38,268 nt of DNA from Oscillospiraceae bacterium (GCA_015064925.1 SVRH01000006.1:1-38268), one strand, 5' to 3'. Counted from the first letter of the stretch, positions 1 to 7,961 are shown. Program-made: numbers and translations. Notes: generated by a model not told the origin, from the letters alone.

Positions 1-186
1 GTTGAAATCGCACTGCAGATATGCGGCAAGCTGCGCGGTACGCTCATGATCGCAAGAGATGCCACCAAGGACGAAATGCTGGCTGCTGCCAAAGCCGATC
101 CTAAGATCGCTGCCCTGCTGGAGGGCAAGCAGATCGTCAAGGAGATCGTGGTTCCCGGCAAGCTGGTCAACATCGTTGCAAAATAA
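1..186 (+). CDS. leuS: Leucyl-tRNA synthetase, C-terminal fragment
   Basis: This is the last 61 codons of a gene that begins before the window, ending at TAA 184-186. The reading frame gives a segment with VEIALQICGKLRG, then DEMLAAAKADPKIAALLEGK and KEIVVPGKLVNIVAK. This matches the small C-terminal tRNA-contacting domain of bacterial leucyl-tRNA synthetase, where a beta strand, a helix with regularly spaced Ala/Asp and a final 'PGKLVNIV' strand are typical. The enzyme charges tRNA-Leu in the cytosol; the catalytic HIGH and KMSKS motifs lie outside the window. No convincing terminator follows, and a strong promoter for rpsU starts 24 bases after the stop. The call rests on a short fragment but the ending is characteristic. 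Confidence 0.85.
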   Translation, partial: VEIALQICGKLRGTLMIARDATKDEMLAAAKADPKIAALLEGKQIVKEIVVPGKLVNIVAK

Positions 187-210
187 TTCCTAAAAAGTTT
201 CTCAACTCTC

Positions 211-239
211 TTGACAAGTTGCTCCTTGTCGTGTATAAT
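211..239 (+). promoter_or_regulatory. Sigma-A promoter of rpsU
   Basis: A perfect TTGACA (211-216) and a perfect TATAAT (234-239) are separated by exactly 17 bases. Transcription would start near 246, giving a leader of about 48 bases before the rpsU start codon. This is the strongest-looking promoter in the window, fitting a ribosomal protein gene. Confidence 0.9.
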
Positions 240-293
240 GTATAGGAGTTTAAAGAGAGTTATTACCTCTGTAATCGGAGGGAGGGATATTAG

Positions 294-470
294 ATGGCAG
301 AAATCAGAGTAAAAGAAAACGAAACACTTGACAGTGCTCTGCGTAGATTCAAGAGACAGTGTCAGCGCTCCGGTGTTCTTTCCGAAGTTAAGAAGAGAGA
401 ACAGTACGACAAACCCAGCGTGAAGCGCAAGAAGAAGTCTGAAGCCGCTAGAAAGCGCAAGTTCAAGTAA
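294..470 (+). CDS. rpsU: Ribosomal protein bS21
   Basis: This 58-residue protein starts [20 protein letters not shown] and ends in a run of Lys/Arg ([15 protein letters not shown]). Both features are diagnostic of bS21, a small basic protein of the 30S subunit that sits near the anti-Shine-Dalgarno end of 16S rRNA. Length is normal for the family. A strong GGAGGGAGGGAT ribosome site lies just upstream. The leader holds ATTAC-CTCT-GTAAT (262-275) immediately before the ribosome site, and its CCTC could pair with the GGAGG. The gene is monocistronic: it has its own perfect promoter and an intrinsic terminator 16 bases after the stop. The next gene is convergent. Confidence 0.97.
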   Translation: MAEIRVKENETLDSALRRFKRQCQRSGVLSEVKKREQYDKPSVKRKKKSEAARKRKFK

Positions 471-485
471 TTGAATGAAAACATC

Positions 486-519
486 AAACCCCGAAGGATT
501 GTTCCCTCGGGGTTTTGAT
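486..519 (+). terminator. Rho-independent terminator of rpsU
   Basis: AAACCCCGA (486-494) pairs with TCGGGGTTT (507-515), followed by a T-rich tail. The stem is 9 bp and GC-rich, placed 16 bases after the rpsU stop. Confidence 0.9.
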
Positions 520-539
520 ATTTTATTAAATAACAACAA

Positions 540-572
540 AAGTGCTTAACGGTACGTACCGATAAAGCACTT
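540..572 (-). terminator. Terminator of the merR-like gene
   Basis: The arms AAGTGCTT (540-547) and AAGCACTT (565-572) flank an inner palindrome GGTACGTACC (551-560). Read on the minus strand the hairpin is followed by TTTTGTTGTTATTT. It begins 7 bases after the stop of the convergent MerR gene and sits back to back with the rpsU terminator. Confidence 0.75.
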
Positions 573-578
573 ATTTAT

Positions 579-1346
579 TTAGCCTTCCAACAGTATAATC
601 ACAATCAGAACCAGAACGAATAGCATACCGAGACACCATCCGATGTTCTTCAAAATACGTGCTGCGCGCTCGTTTTTCTTTCTGATGTAATGGAGCGGCA
701 AACCAAAGACGGAGCATATGATGATAGAAACAAAAGGAAACGTAAATCCTTCTATAAATGAATGCAGAAGCGTTGTTTCTGTTTCCTTATCACCTGCATC
801 CAAGAACATCCAAAGCAGTCCGCCGGCAACACAGGTAACCAAAACGATCAGAACGGATATCCATACAGAATACCGCAGCTTTCCGCTCTCATCGATCAAA
901 CCGAACTCATCGAAAAACACACGCTTTTCATACTGAGCAAGGTCACCTGCGATTTCAAAGAAACGGTTTCCCTTGCGTTCTTCCGTATGGATCACGTTCC
1001 AATAGAAGGCTTGGTCAAAGGTCTTAATACTCTCGTTCTTTTGGCGCATCAGCTCACAAACCTTGATAGCACCTTCGATCTCACGCTTTTGTGCTTCAAG
1101 CTTTTCAATATTTTGTACAAGTGCATCCTGTAGCGAAAGATTATTGGCAAATACACGTTTGATGTCCTCCACTGATAATCCCAGTTTACGAAACACAATG
1201 ATCTTCTTGAGGCGTTCCACATCATCATCGGAATACTCTCTATATTGATTCTCGTTTCGCTTGGGCGTCAGCAAGCCTTCTTTTTCATAAAAGCGAATGG
1301 ATGCATTCGGAATTTCCAGTATTTTTTCAACTTCGTTGATCTTCAT
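579..1346 (-). CDS. MerR-family regulator with C-terminal membrane segments
   Basis: The protein has 255 residues. Residues 1-70 form a MerR winged helix-turn-helix (KINEVEKILEIPNASIRFYE, then KEGLLTPKR, EYSDDDVERLKKI and LGLSVEDIKRVF). A helical dimerisation segment runs to about 105. The C-terminal part is not a ligand domain but three hydrophobic stretches at about 160-182, 199-220 and 235-254, so the DNA-binding domain is probably tethered to the inner face of the membrane. An ATG nine codons upstream (1371-1373) overlaps the -10 box and cannot be the start; the chosen ATG has AAAGGAAGTG at proper spacing. The gene stands alone between a MerR-type promoter and its own terminator, so autoregulation is likely. 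What it senses is unknown; membrane stress or a membrane-active compound is only a guess. Confidence 0.85.
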   Translation of the reverse strand: MKINEVEKILEIPNASIRFYEKEGLLTPKRNENQYREYSDDDVERLKKIIVFRKLGLSVEDIKRVFANNLSLQDALVQNIEKLEAQKREIEGAIKVCELMRQKNESIKTFDQAFYWNVIHTEERKGNRFFEIAGDLAQYEKRVFFDEFGLIDESGKLRYSVWISVLIVLVTCVAGGLLWMFLDAGDKETETTLLHSFIEGFTFPFVSIIICSVFGLPLHYIRKKNERAARILKNIGWCLGMLFVLVLIVIILLEG

Positions 1347-1371
1347 AGAAATTTCACTTCCTTTCGCGTTC

Positions 1372-1402
1372 ATTATAAAGTATAAACAAGGTTTAAGGTC
1401 AA
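1372..1402 (-). promoter_or_regulatory. MerR-type promoter with 19-bp spacer
   Basis: TTGACC (1397-1402) and TATAAT (1372-1377) are separated by 19 bases, the over-long spacing that MerR proteins correct by twisting DNA. Inside the spacer lies an inverted repeat TAAAC-N3-GTTTA (1383-1395), the likely operator. The only gene downstream is the MerR gene itself. Confidence 0.8.
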
Positions 1403-1426
1403 TAGATTTTCGAAAAAACTTTTGGT

Positions 1427-2143
1427 TTAAATCACAAATCCGCCGTTTGCTCCAATGACCTGACCCGTAATAAAGGAGGCTGCGTCAGATGCAAGATACA
1501 GCGCCAAGGACGCGATTTCATCGGGACGCCCGATTCTGCCTAGGGGCGTTTCTTCCGCCAAGCACGACAGCGTTTCGCTATCCAGAGAGGCATTCATTTC
1601 AGTATCAATAACACCGGGGGCAATGCAGTTGCAACGGATATGGGACGGTCCCAGCTCCTTGGCAAGCGCTTTGGTAAAACCGATGATCGCGGCTTTAGAA
1701 GCGGAATAATGCACCTCCATGGAGGCACCCACCTGCCCCCACATGGAAGAGATATTAAGAATCACACCGCCGCCACGACCGAGCATTTGAGGAATCACCG
1801 CTTTAGAGCAGCGATAGGTTCCGCCGCAATTGGTGTCCATCACGCGTTGCCACTCCTCTTCGGAAACGTCCTGCAAAAGCGAAAAGGAGGATACAGCGGC
1901 ATTGTTGACAAGCACGTCCAACCCTCCGCATTCGTTCTTGATGCGCAAAAATGCCTCACAAACAGCGGCGGGATCTCGCACGTCGGCGCGAATGGCGGTG
2001 GCACCTGTTGCCTTTTCCACCTCACTTGCCGCTTTCTCATTTTTACAATATAGAAAATATACCCGATGGCCGGCAGCAGTAAATGCCTCTACCATGGCAC
2101 GTCCGATGCCGCGGCTGCCTCCCGTGATCAATACGTTTTTCAT
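1427..2143 (-). CDS. SDR-family reductase, FabG/YmfI-like
   Basis: The 238-residue protein is a classical short-chain dehydrogenase/reductase. TGGSRGIG at residues 7-14 binds NAD(P), NNAA at 80-83 stabilises the fold, and Ser133, Tyr146 and Lys150 (YSASK) form the catalytic set. It resembles FabG (3-oxoacyl-ACP reductase). The stretch ISSMWGQVGASMEV and the APGVIDTEMN region are closer to the YmfI group, which in Bacillus reduces a 5-aminopentanone modification on elongation factor P. I recall these motifs and could not run a search, so the substrate stays open. The gene follows ftsZ on the same strand but beyond a hairpin; its GGAGG lies only 4 bases from the ATG, inside the 3' side of the intergenic gap. 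Confidence 0.85.
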   Translation of the reverse strand: MKNVLITGGSRGIGRAMVEAFTAAGHRVYFLYCKNEKAASEVEKATGATAIRADVRDPAAVCEAFLRIKNECGGLDVLVNNAAVSSFSLLQDVSEEEWQRVMDTNCGGTYRCSKAVIPQMLGRGGGVILNISSMWGQVGASMEVHYSASKAAIIGFTKALAKELGPSHIRCNCIAPGVIDTEMNASLDSETLSCLAEETPLGRIGRPDEIASLALYLASDAASFITGQVIGANGGFVI

Positions 2144-2158
2144 ATATCCTCCAAATAC

Positions 2159-2184
2159 AAACGGTCGGACGAATCCGACCGTTT
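2159..2184 (-). terminator. Hairpin after ftsZ, possible terminator or attenuator
   Basis: AAACGGTCGGA (2159-2169) and TCCGACCGTTT (2174-2184) form an 11-bp stem. On the minus strand the loop is TTCG, an unusually stable tetraloop. The following bases are GTATTTGG, so the U tract is poor. It lies 7 bases after the ftsZ stop and just before the ribosome site of the reductase, so partial read-through is likely. Confidence 0.65.
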
Positions 2185-2191
2185 CATTTAC

Positions 2192-3301
2192 TTATTTCTT
2201 GCTGCTGAGGATGCGGAAGATGTCGTCGTAGTCGCCGTCGTCCTCTTCATCAGCAGTCTGCTTAGCAGGCGCCTCAGAAGCAGCTGCACCAAACTTGGGA
2301 GCAGCGGTCTTTTCAGCAGGCTTATCTGCAGCACCGACAGTGCCGTTGAAACCGGTAGCGATCACGGTCACGCGCATTTCGTCTTCCAGACTGGGATCGA
2401 TAATAGCACCCCAGATGATGGTCGCATCGGGATGAGCCTCATCGGAAATCAAATGAGAAGCGGTGTCCATTTCTTCCAGTGCGATGTCGGGAGAAGCGGT
2501 GATGTTGATCAGAATGCCTCTTGCACCCTCGATAGAGGTCTCGAGCAGAGGGCTGGAGATAGCAAGCTTTGCAGCCTGTTCTGCCTTGTCCTTACCCTGT
2601 GCGGCACCCACGCCCATGTGAGCGTAGCCTGCATCCTGCATGATGGTGGTAACGTCAGCAAAGTCAAGGTTGACCACACCGATGTCACGGATCAGGTCGG
2701 AAATGCTGGCAACACCGTGCTTCAGCACGTTATCAGCCTCAACGAATGCGTTGAGGAAGGTGATGCGGGTGTTGGAGATCTGCTTCAAACGCTCATTGGG
2801 GATCACCAGCAGAGAGTCTACGACCTCACGCAGATTCTTGATACCGGTCTCAGCCTGCAGCATTCTTCTTCTGCCTTCGAAATCAAAGGGCTTGGTAACG
2901 ACTGCAACGGTCAGAATGCCCATTTCTCTGGCAATTTTTGCAACTACGGGAGCAGCTCCGGTACCGGTACCGCCGCCCATACCTGCGGTGATGAACACCA
3001 TATCTGCACCCTTCAAAGCTGCAGACAGCTCCTCAGTGCTTTCTTCTGCGGCACGTGCACCAACCTCAGGGTTAGCACCTGCACCGTGACCCTTGGTGAG
3101 CTTTTCACCAATGGCAACCTTATAGCCGGCAGTAGACTTGTTAAGCGCTGCCTTATCGGTGTTTACAGCGATGAATTCAACGCCTTCAACGCCTGCTTCA
3201 ATCATGCGGTTGACAGCATTGTTACCGCCGCCACCGACGCCTACAACCTTAATCTTTACAAGGGGTGTGTTATCAAACTGATCCTGGATATCAAATGGCA
3301 T
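2192..3301 (-). CDS. ftsZ: Cell division protein FtsZ
   Basis: FtsZ is the tubulin-like GTPase that forms the Z ring. The 369-residue product has the glycine-rich GGGGNN near residue 23, the tubulin signature GGGTGTG at 109-115, and the T7 synergy loop NLDFAD with Asn211, Asp213 and Asp216. The GTPase and C-terminal domains are full length to about 318. A short Ala/Lys/Pro linker then leads to an acidic tail ending [13 protein letters not shown], a divergent form of the usual C-terminal peptide that binds FtsA, SepF or ZipA. The start is the ATG preceded by GAGGAGGG with 7-base spacing; a longer frame upstream lacks support. The gene closes the dcw cluster directly after ftsQ, with no ftsA between them. 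The 130-base gap upstream may hold its own promoter and an inverted repeat. Confidence 0.98.
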   Translation of the reverse strand: MPFDIQDQFDNTPLVKIKVVGVGGGGNNAVNRMIEAGVEGVEFIAVNTDKAALNKSTAGYKVAIGEKLTKGHGAGANPEVGARAAEESTEELSAALKGADMVFITAGMGGGTGTGAAPVVAKIAREMGILTVAVVTKPFDFEGRRRMLQAETGIKNLREVVDSLLVIPNERLKQISNTRITFLNAFVEADNVLKHGVASISDLIRDIGVVNLDFADVTTIMQDAGYAHMGVGAAQGKDKAEQAAKLAISSPLLETSIEGARGILINITASPDIALEEMDTASHLISDEAHPDATIIWGAIIDPSLEDEMRVTVIATGFNGTVGAADKPAEKTAAPKFGAAASEAPAKQTADEEDDGDYDDIFRILSSKK

Positions 3302-3342
3302 ATGTTTGCCCTCCTCTATATACTTCCTAATTCTATTTGAAT

Positions 3343-3375
3343 ATAACATAGCGCATATATATCTATGTTATTATA
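3343..3375 (-). promoter_or_regulatory. ftsZ leader: -10 box and 9-bp inverted repeat
   Basis: ATAACATAG (3343-3351) and CTATGTTAT (3363-3371) are perfect 9-bp arms around an 11-base AT-rich loop. A minus-strand TATAAT (3370-3375) overlaps the promoter-side arm, but no good -35 lies 16-18 bases upstream. The repeat could be an operator next to an ftsZ promoter or a 5' hairpin in its mRNA. Which it is cannot be decided from sequence. Confidence 0.45.
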
Positions 3376-3431
3376 AAATCCATATTTTTGCAAGAGTATT
3401 TTGAAAAGTTTACAATTTGTTCATAATTTAT

Positions 3432-4274
3432 TTAGGAAATCAGGTTCTCAGGCTGATCTACCAGTGCAAACCCTTCTTCCGGATCCTCCACCGAAATGGT
3501 ACCCGTAGTTCCCTCCTTGAATTTTTCCGCAATCTGACGTGCAAAAATCAGCTTGGTTTCAAATTCTTCGGTGTTGCCAAGCTTGATCACCAAACGGTCC
3601 ATGTAGGTCAGTCGGATATCAAAGCGAACGGTAGCATCAATGGCAGTGATCTTATCGCGCATCTTACACACCTCAAGGGTGTATAACAATTCGGGTATAA
3701 AATCAGTGTCCCGCTCATCTATAAACACAAGCGGATGTCCTGCAACCGCATTGCGAATGGGCGGAATTTTGATGGGAATCAACGCACCGTAGCTCTTTTC
3801 CAGCGCAGCTCTTCCATCCAGCACGCACAGAACCTTCAGTTCCTTGGAAACCACCACGTATTGCCCGGAGATCTCAAAGCAAAACTCTGCCTCCGTCTCC
3901 TCCACGCTGATCTTCAGTGTTCCTGGATAATCCCGTTCTACCTTTACCGAGACCGCATGCGGCAGCTCGGTTTCGATCCGACGCGCAATGGCGTCGGTAT
4001 CCACAGTAAAGAGCACGTCTCCCTTTTTGACCCCCGCGACCTCAGCAACCGTATCCCGATCATAACGCTTCCCGCATTTGATCTCAATGCTTCGTACGCT
4101 GAAGAAGAATTTGGAGAAAACAAAGGTCACCACCAGCAGCATCACAAAAAAGAGGACGATGCAAAAGATCCATATCACACGCTTACGGCGAACAGTTTTA
4201 CGCCGTTGCTTTTCAAGCAACGTATCACTTGGAATCATCCCAATGTCATCCTTAACTTCCGACTTGTTTGCCAT
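3432..4274 (-). CDS. ftsQ: Cell division protein FtsQ/DivIB
   Basis: This bitopic membrane protein of the divisome has 280 residues. It has a basic cytoplasmic N-terminus (residues 1-32, rich in Lys/Arg), one membrane helix at about 33-56, and an outside POTRA domain at about 58-126 (VRSIEIKCGKRYDRDTVAEV, then KGDVLFTVDTDAIARRIE and ERDYPGTLKISVEE). The larger beta domain follows to the C-terminus. In Gram-positive bacteria DivIB works with FtsL and DivIC to hold and activate the FtsW-PBP pair. The ribosome site AAAGGAGG sits 5 bases before the ATG. It lies 22 bases after murG and 130 bases before ftsZ. Position and POTRA domain make the call firm although sequence conservation in this family is low. 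Confidence 0.9.
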   Translation of the reverse strand: MANKSEVKDDIGMIPSDTLLEKQRRKTVRRKRVIWIFCIVLFFVMLLVVTFVFSKFFFSVRSIEIKCGKRYDRDTVAEVAGVKKGDVLFTVDTDAIARRIETELPHAVSVKVERDYPGTLKISVEETEAEFCFEISGQYVVVSKELKVLCVLDGRAALEKSYGALIPIKIPPIRNAVAGHPLVFIDERDTDFIPELLYTLEVCKMRDKITAIDATVRFDIRLTYMDRLVIKLGNTEEFETKLIFARQIAEKFKEGTTGTISVEDPEEGFALVDQPENLIS

Positions 4275-4296
4275 ACTGTCCTCCTTTCAGGTGTTT

Positions 4297-5397
4297 TCAT
4301 CCTTCTTTTTTCACAAGCTCACTGAGCTTATTCCATATCTTTTCAGCCGCATCCGGTACGGCAAAGGCAGATACAGCCCGTTCCATATCCCTTCTGACGG
4401 TATCGTTTTCCATCACGTGCTTGACGCGCTCGACAAGTGTTCCCTTGTCAAGCTCGCTTTCGGGTAGCAGGATGGCAGCGCCGCGCTCCGAAAGCACACG
4501 GGCGTTCTTGGTCTGCTGATCGTTCGTCACGTTGGGCGAAGGAATCAGAATGGATGCCCTCGCGGCATACGCAATCTCCGACAAAGTCATGGCACCAGAA
4601 CGGCAAATGAGCAGATCCGCAGCCATCATGCGGCTTGGCATATCGTAGATATATTCAGAGACGATAAGCGAGGGATAGCGATGAAGTCCCATTTCTTCAA
4701 ATTCACGCTTGACCTCTTCGTATGCCTTGGCGCCTGTTGCCAAGTGAATACAAATGTTGGGATGCTCCCTTCCGTACACATCCATCAAACGGAGCACCTC
4801 TCCGTTCAGACGCTTGGCTCCCAAACTGCCTCCAAAGCAAAGTATGTAGCGGTCACACCCTTCGGGAAGCGAAAATGCCTTAGGTCCGCTTTCAATAAAG
4901 CCTTCGCGTAAAGGTGTTCCCACGTGCAGTACTTCCTTGCAGCCCGGCAGTAGTGCTGCCGTATCCGGGAAATTGACAAAAATACAGTCCACCTTTTTGC
5001 GCAGCATTTTTGCCGCCAGCCCGGGAACCGCATTAGACTCATGCAGTGCCGTTGGGATGCCGAGCGAAGCCGCTGCTCTGACCACAGGCCAACAGACGTA
5101 TCCGCCGCTGCCCACCACCAGATCCGGCTTGACCTTCCTTAACAGTGCCTTTGCCTTATGAAAAGACTGTACGGTCAGATACGCCGTCTTCAGATTGGAT
5201 AGCGACAGACTGCGGCGCAGTCCTTGGATCTCGATATGATGCATTTTATATTTGGTCACCAGCTTATTTTCAATTCCGCGCGGTGTGCCCACGTATTCGA
5301 TCACCACAGTGGGATCGTGGCTTTCAATCGCAGATCCGATCGCCAGTGCAGGATTGACGTGGCCGCCGGTGCCACCACCGGTCAATAATACTTTCAT
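4297..5397 (-). CDS. murG: MurG, lipid II-forming GlcNAc transferase
   Basis: MurG transfers GlcNAc from UDP-GlcNAc to lipid I at the inner membrane face, giving lipid II. The 366-residue protein opens with MKVLLTGGGTGGHVNPALAI, where GGTGGH is the N-domain glycine loop, and has the second glycine loop CFGGSLGAKRLN and the C-domain donor-site stretch RSGAMTLSEIAYA. Length is typical. A longer reading frame continues upstream into the 3' end of ftsW, but the canonical MKVLLTGGG start fits the family exactly. The nearest purine-rich site (GGAAGGAAACG) is about 10-15 bases away, so initiation may rely partly on coupling. It follows ftsW by 25 bases and precedes ftsQ by 22, in the same operon. 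Confidence 0.97.
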   Translation of the reverse strand: MKVLLTGGGTGGHVNPALAIGSAIESHDPTVVIEYVGTPRGIENKLVTKYKMHHIEIQGLRRSLSLSNLKTAYLTVQSFHKAKALLRKVKPDLVVGSGGYVCWPVVRAAASLGIPTALHESNAVPGLAAKMLRKKVDCIFVNFPDTAALLPGCKEVLHVGTPLREGFIESGPKAFSLPEGCDRYILCFGGSLGAKRLNGEVLRLMDVYGREHPNICIHLATGAKAYEEVKREFEEMGLHRYPSLIVSEYIYDMPSRMMAADLLICRSGAMTLSEIAYAARASILIPSPNVTNDQQTKNARVLSERGAAILLPESELDKGTLVERVKHVMENDTVRRDMERAVSAFAVPDAAEKIWNKLSELVKKEG

Positions 5398-5422
5398 GAC
5401 TTGAACTCGTTTCCTTCCGGAA

Positions 5423-6925
5423 TTACTTTTGTTGATAGGAATAACGGGAAATGCCGAGCAGTATTCCCATTTCTGCCAGCAGAATAGTAAGCGAAGAGCC
5501 ACCGTAGCTAAAAAAAGGCAGTGTAATACCGGTATTGGGAATGGTACCCGTTACCACGGCAATGTTCAAAAATGCCTGAATGCCCACCTTGCTGACGATA
5601 CCGATTACGGTCAGACGGGAGAATGTGTCGGGCGTATTCTGCGCGATTTTAATGCCTCGCCAAACAAAGGCAAGGAACAGCGCGATCACAAGCACTGCGC
5701 CCACAAGACCCAATTCCTCACAAATGATAGAATAGATGAAGTCGTTTTGCGGCTGAGATACAAACAAATGCTTTTGCGTGGAGTTTCCCAGTCCCACGCC
5801 GAGAATTCCGCCGGAGCCAATGGCATACAGCCCCTGCAGAGTCTGCCAAACCTCGCCTTGCGTACTGTAATTCTGGGGATTGAGCCATATATCAATACGC
5901 TTGCTGGCATAGTCGGTTGCGAAGATCAAAAACGCGACCACCGAACCAAATCCGCCCACACCAAGTAGAAACCAAAACCATTTGCCGCCTGCCGCGAATA
6001 TCACGAGCATACCGATCAAAAACAGAATGATCGTGCCGGAAAAATGGTTCTCCAAAATGATGAGAAGGCAAACAACACCCACGATGACCATCGGCAAAAA
6101 GGTGCCGAACACCGAGGAACGCCAGAACAGCTTTGTTTTGACAAATCGATCTGCCTTATGGTAGTACCACGCCAGCATCAATACAAGACCCAGCTTCATA
6201 AATTCCGAGGGCTGCACCGTAGTAAAGCCAAGATTCAGCCAACGCTTGGCATCGCCTTCGCTGATACCGACAGCCAGCACCGCCACCATCATGGCAAGAC
6301 AAATCAAGAAATACAGTGGTGTCAGTCTTTGCACGTGCTTATAGTCGATATGCGCCACAAACACCATGGCAACAAGACCCAGAATTACAAACAGGATCTG
6401 TCGACGAATAAAATAGTAGGAGTCGCCCATATCGCTGAGCGCATAAGCATAGCTGGAGGAAAAGACCATCACAGAGCCATAGCAAAGCAGGAGCAAAATG
6501 ATGACAAGCATCGGGCGATCGATACCGCCACGCACGCGTACCAGATTTTCGGGGATCTCATCCTGCTTTCGCTCGTTTTCGAGGATCGTTCTCTTTCTTG
6601 ACGAAAGCCATCCCACAAGAGGAAGATCCGCCCAAGAAAATGGCTTTCGCTCCTTCTTTAAGGGCGTTTTCTTTGCTGCACCTTGCGCAGCATTGTCGAC
6701 CTCAGGGGACTTTCTCGGAGCCTGCTGCGATCTTTGCGGTGTAGGAGCAGGTCTTTTTGGAGCAGCGCTTTTGGGAGCACCCCTTCCGGGGGCACCGGTG
6801 CGGGGAGCACCCTGCTGCGCAGGTCGCCTTGGCGCTGCATTGGATGTGCCCTGCTGCGGCATACGCGCAGGACGGCTTGGTCTTTGGTTGTTATTCTGCT
6901 GTCCGCTTGAGCGTCCCGTTTCCAT
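5423..6925 (-). CDS. ftsW: FtsW-type SEDS peptidoglycan glycosyltransferase with long N-terminal tail
   Basis: FtsW polymerises lipid II at the septum together with its partner PBP. The product has 500 residues, about 100-130 more than usual. The extra length is a cytoplasmic N-terminal tail (1-135) rich in Pro, Ala, Gln, Arg and Lys (for example QRPSRPARMPQQ), predicted disordered. Membrane segments start near residue 137. The SEDS signatures are present: KRWLNLG followed by QPSEFMK, a large extracellular loop with TQGEVWQTLQGLYAIGSGG, and FFSYGGSS near the end. RodA is the alternative, but the dcw position argues for FtsW/SpoVE. The ribosome site GGGAGGAGAAGG supports the start, so the tail is translated. 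No murD lies between mraY and this gene. Confidence 0.95.
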   Translation of the reverse strand: METGRSSGQQNNNQRPSRPARMPQQGTSNAAPRRPAQQGAPRTGAPGRGAPKSAAPKRPAPTPQRSQQAPRKSPEVDNAAQGAAKKTPLKKERKPFSWADLPLVGWLSSRKRTILENERKQDEIPENLVRVRGGIDRPMLVIILLLLCYGSVMVFSSSYAYALSDMGDSYYFIRRQILFVILGLVAMVFVAHIDYKHVQRLTPLYFLICLAMMVAVLAVGISEGDAKRWLNLGFTTVQPSEFMKLGLVLMLAWYYHKADRFVKTKLFWRSSVFGTFLPMVIVGVVCLLIILENHFSGTIILFLIGMLVIFAAGGKWFWFLLGVGGFGSVVAFLIFATDYASKRIDIWLNPQNYSTQGEVWQTLQGLYAIGSGGILGVGLGNSTQKHLFVSQPQNDFIYSIICEELGLVGAVLVIALFLAFVWRGIKIAQNTPDTFSRLTVIGIVSKVGIQAFLNIAVVTGTIPNTGITLPFFSYGGSSLTILLAEMGILLGISRYSYQQK

Positions 6926-6962
6926 ACCTTCTCCTCCCTTTTCAATTCTTTTTTACATTATA

Positions 6963-7961
6963 TCACAACAAATACGAAAATACAAACACTATTGCACAAA
7001 TTATCAAAGTAATAACAGAAAAAACACTGACGATCTTCACTTCGCTCCATCCGCATTTTTCAAAATGATGATGGATAGGGCTCATCTTAAACAAGCGCTT
7101 ACCGTGTGTCAGCTTAAAATAACCCACCTGCAGCATCACCGACAGGGTCTCCACCATATAAATGATGCCCACAAGCACAATAAGCAAGGGACTGCCCATC
7201 ATATAAGCAAGACCCACCACAAGACCGCCTAAGAACAGGGATCCCGTGTCACCCATAAATACTCTTGCCGGATGAAAATTATACACTAGAAATCCAAGGC
7301 ATCCGCCCACACCGCAACCAGAAAGGAGCGCCATGTCTGATCTTGCCGTATACAGTCCCACAATGGAAAAGAACACACACACCACCATGGTGACAGAGGA
7401 AGCAAGTCCGTCGATGCCATCTGTCAAATTAACCGCATTCACAGTTCCCGTGATCAAAATCAGAGAGAATACGTAATAAAACACGCCAAGATCGATGTAA
7501 AGCTCGGTAAAAGGGATCACGAGAACGGTATCCAAATAGCCAAAGACACGGGCGCCAAACAAGAACAGACCCGCTGCAAACAGCTGGAGCAGATATTTTT
7601 GAATGGCTGTCAGCCCCTGGTTTTGACCGTGGCTGAATTTGGCAAGGTCATCCACCACACCGATCAAGCCGTTACAAAGCGCAAATCCAAGCACAAGCAG
7701 CACGAAGCCGCATTCTTTGATCTTACCAAGATAGCATCCGATGCCAAGTACTGCGGCAAACACTGCACAGATGGCTACAATAAAGGCAATACCGCCCATG
7801 GTGGGGGTACCCTCCTTATTTTTATGCCAACGGGGTCCGATCTCCAAAATCTTCTGCCCCATTTTTTTACTTTTCAAAAAGGGGATCAGCTTACGGGATA
7901 TACCCGCAGTCAACAGCATGGTCAGCATCAGTGCTGCCACGTACAAAATACGAATCTCCAT
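6963..7961 (-). CDS. mraY: MraY, phospho-MurNAc-pentapeptide translocase
   Basis: MraY joins UDP-MurNAc-pentapeptide to undecaprenyl phosphate, forming lipid I in the membrane. The 332-residue protein has about ten hydrophobic segments and the family's polar cytoplasmic motifs: KEGTPTMGG at 49-57, the Mg-binding VVDDLAKF, NLTDGIDGLA, GDTGSLFLGG and the HHHFE motif near the end. Length is normal. The gap to murF is 24 bases; the start is preceded by a weak purine-rich stretch (AGGTGCAGG, then GAAGG adjoining the ATG), so coupling to murF is plausible. It is followed by ftsW after 37 bases, with no murD between them. Confidence 0.97.
   Translation of the reverse strand: MEIRILYVAALMLTMLLTAGISRKLIPFLKSKKMGQKILEIGPRWHKNKEGTPTMGGIAFIVAICAVFAAVLGIGCYLGKIKECGFVLLVLGFALCNGLIGVVDDLAKFSHGQNQGLTAIQKYLLQLFAAGLFLFGARVFGYLDTVLVIPFTELYIDLGVFYYVFSLILITGTVNAVNLTDGIDGLASSVTMVVCVFFSIVGLYTARSDMALLSGCGVGGCLGFLVYNFHPARVFMGDTGSLFLGGLVVGLAYMMGSPLLIVLVGIIYMVETLSVMLQVGYFKLTHGKRLFKMSPIHHHFEKCGWSEVKIVSVFSVITLIICAIVFVFSYLL

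Noticed and set aside
1371..1373. Upstream ATG start of the MerR protein
   Set aside because: It overlaps the -10 box of the only good promoter, so it cannot be on the transcript; the downstream ATG has a proper ribosome site.
2066..3340. Long plus-strand open frame of 424 codons opposite ftsZ
   Set aside because: It mirrors the codon pattern of ftsZ, has no family motif or ribosome site, and yields a Cys/His-rich composition typical of antisense frames.
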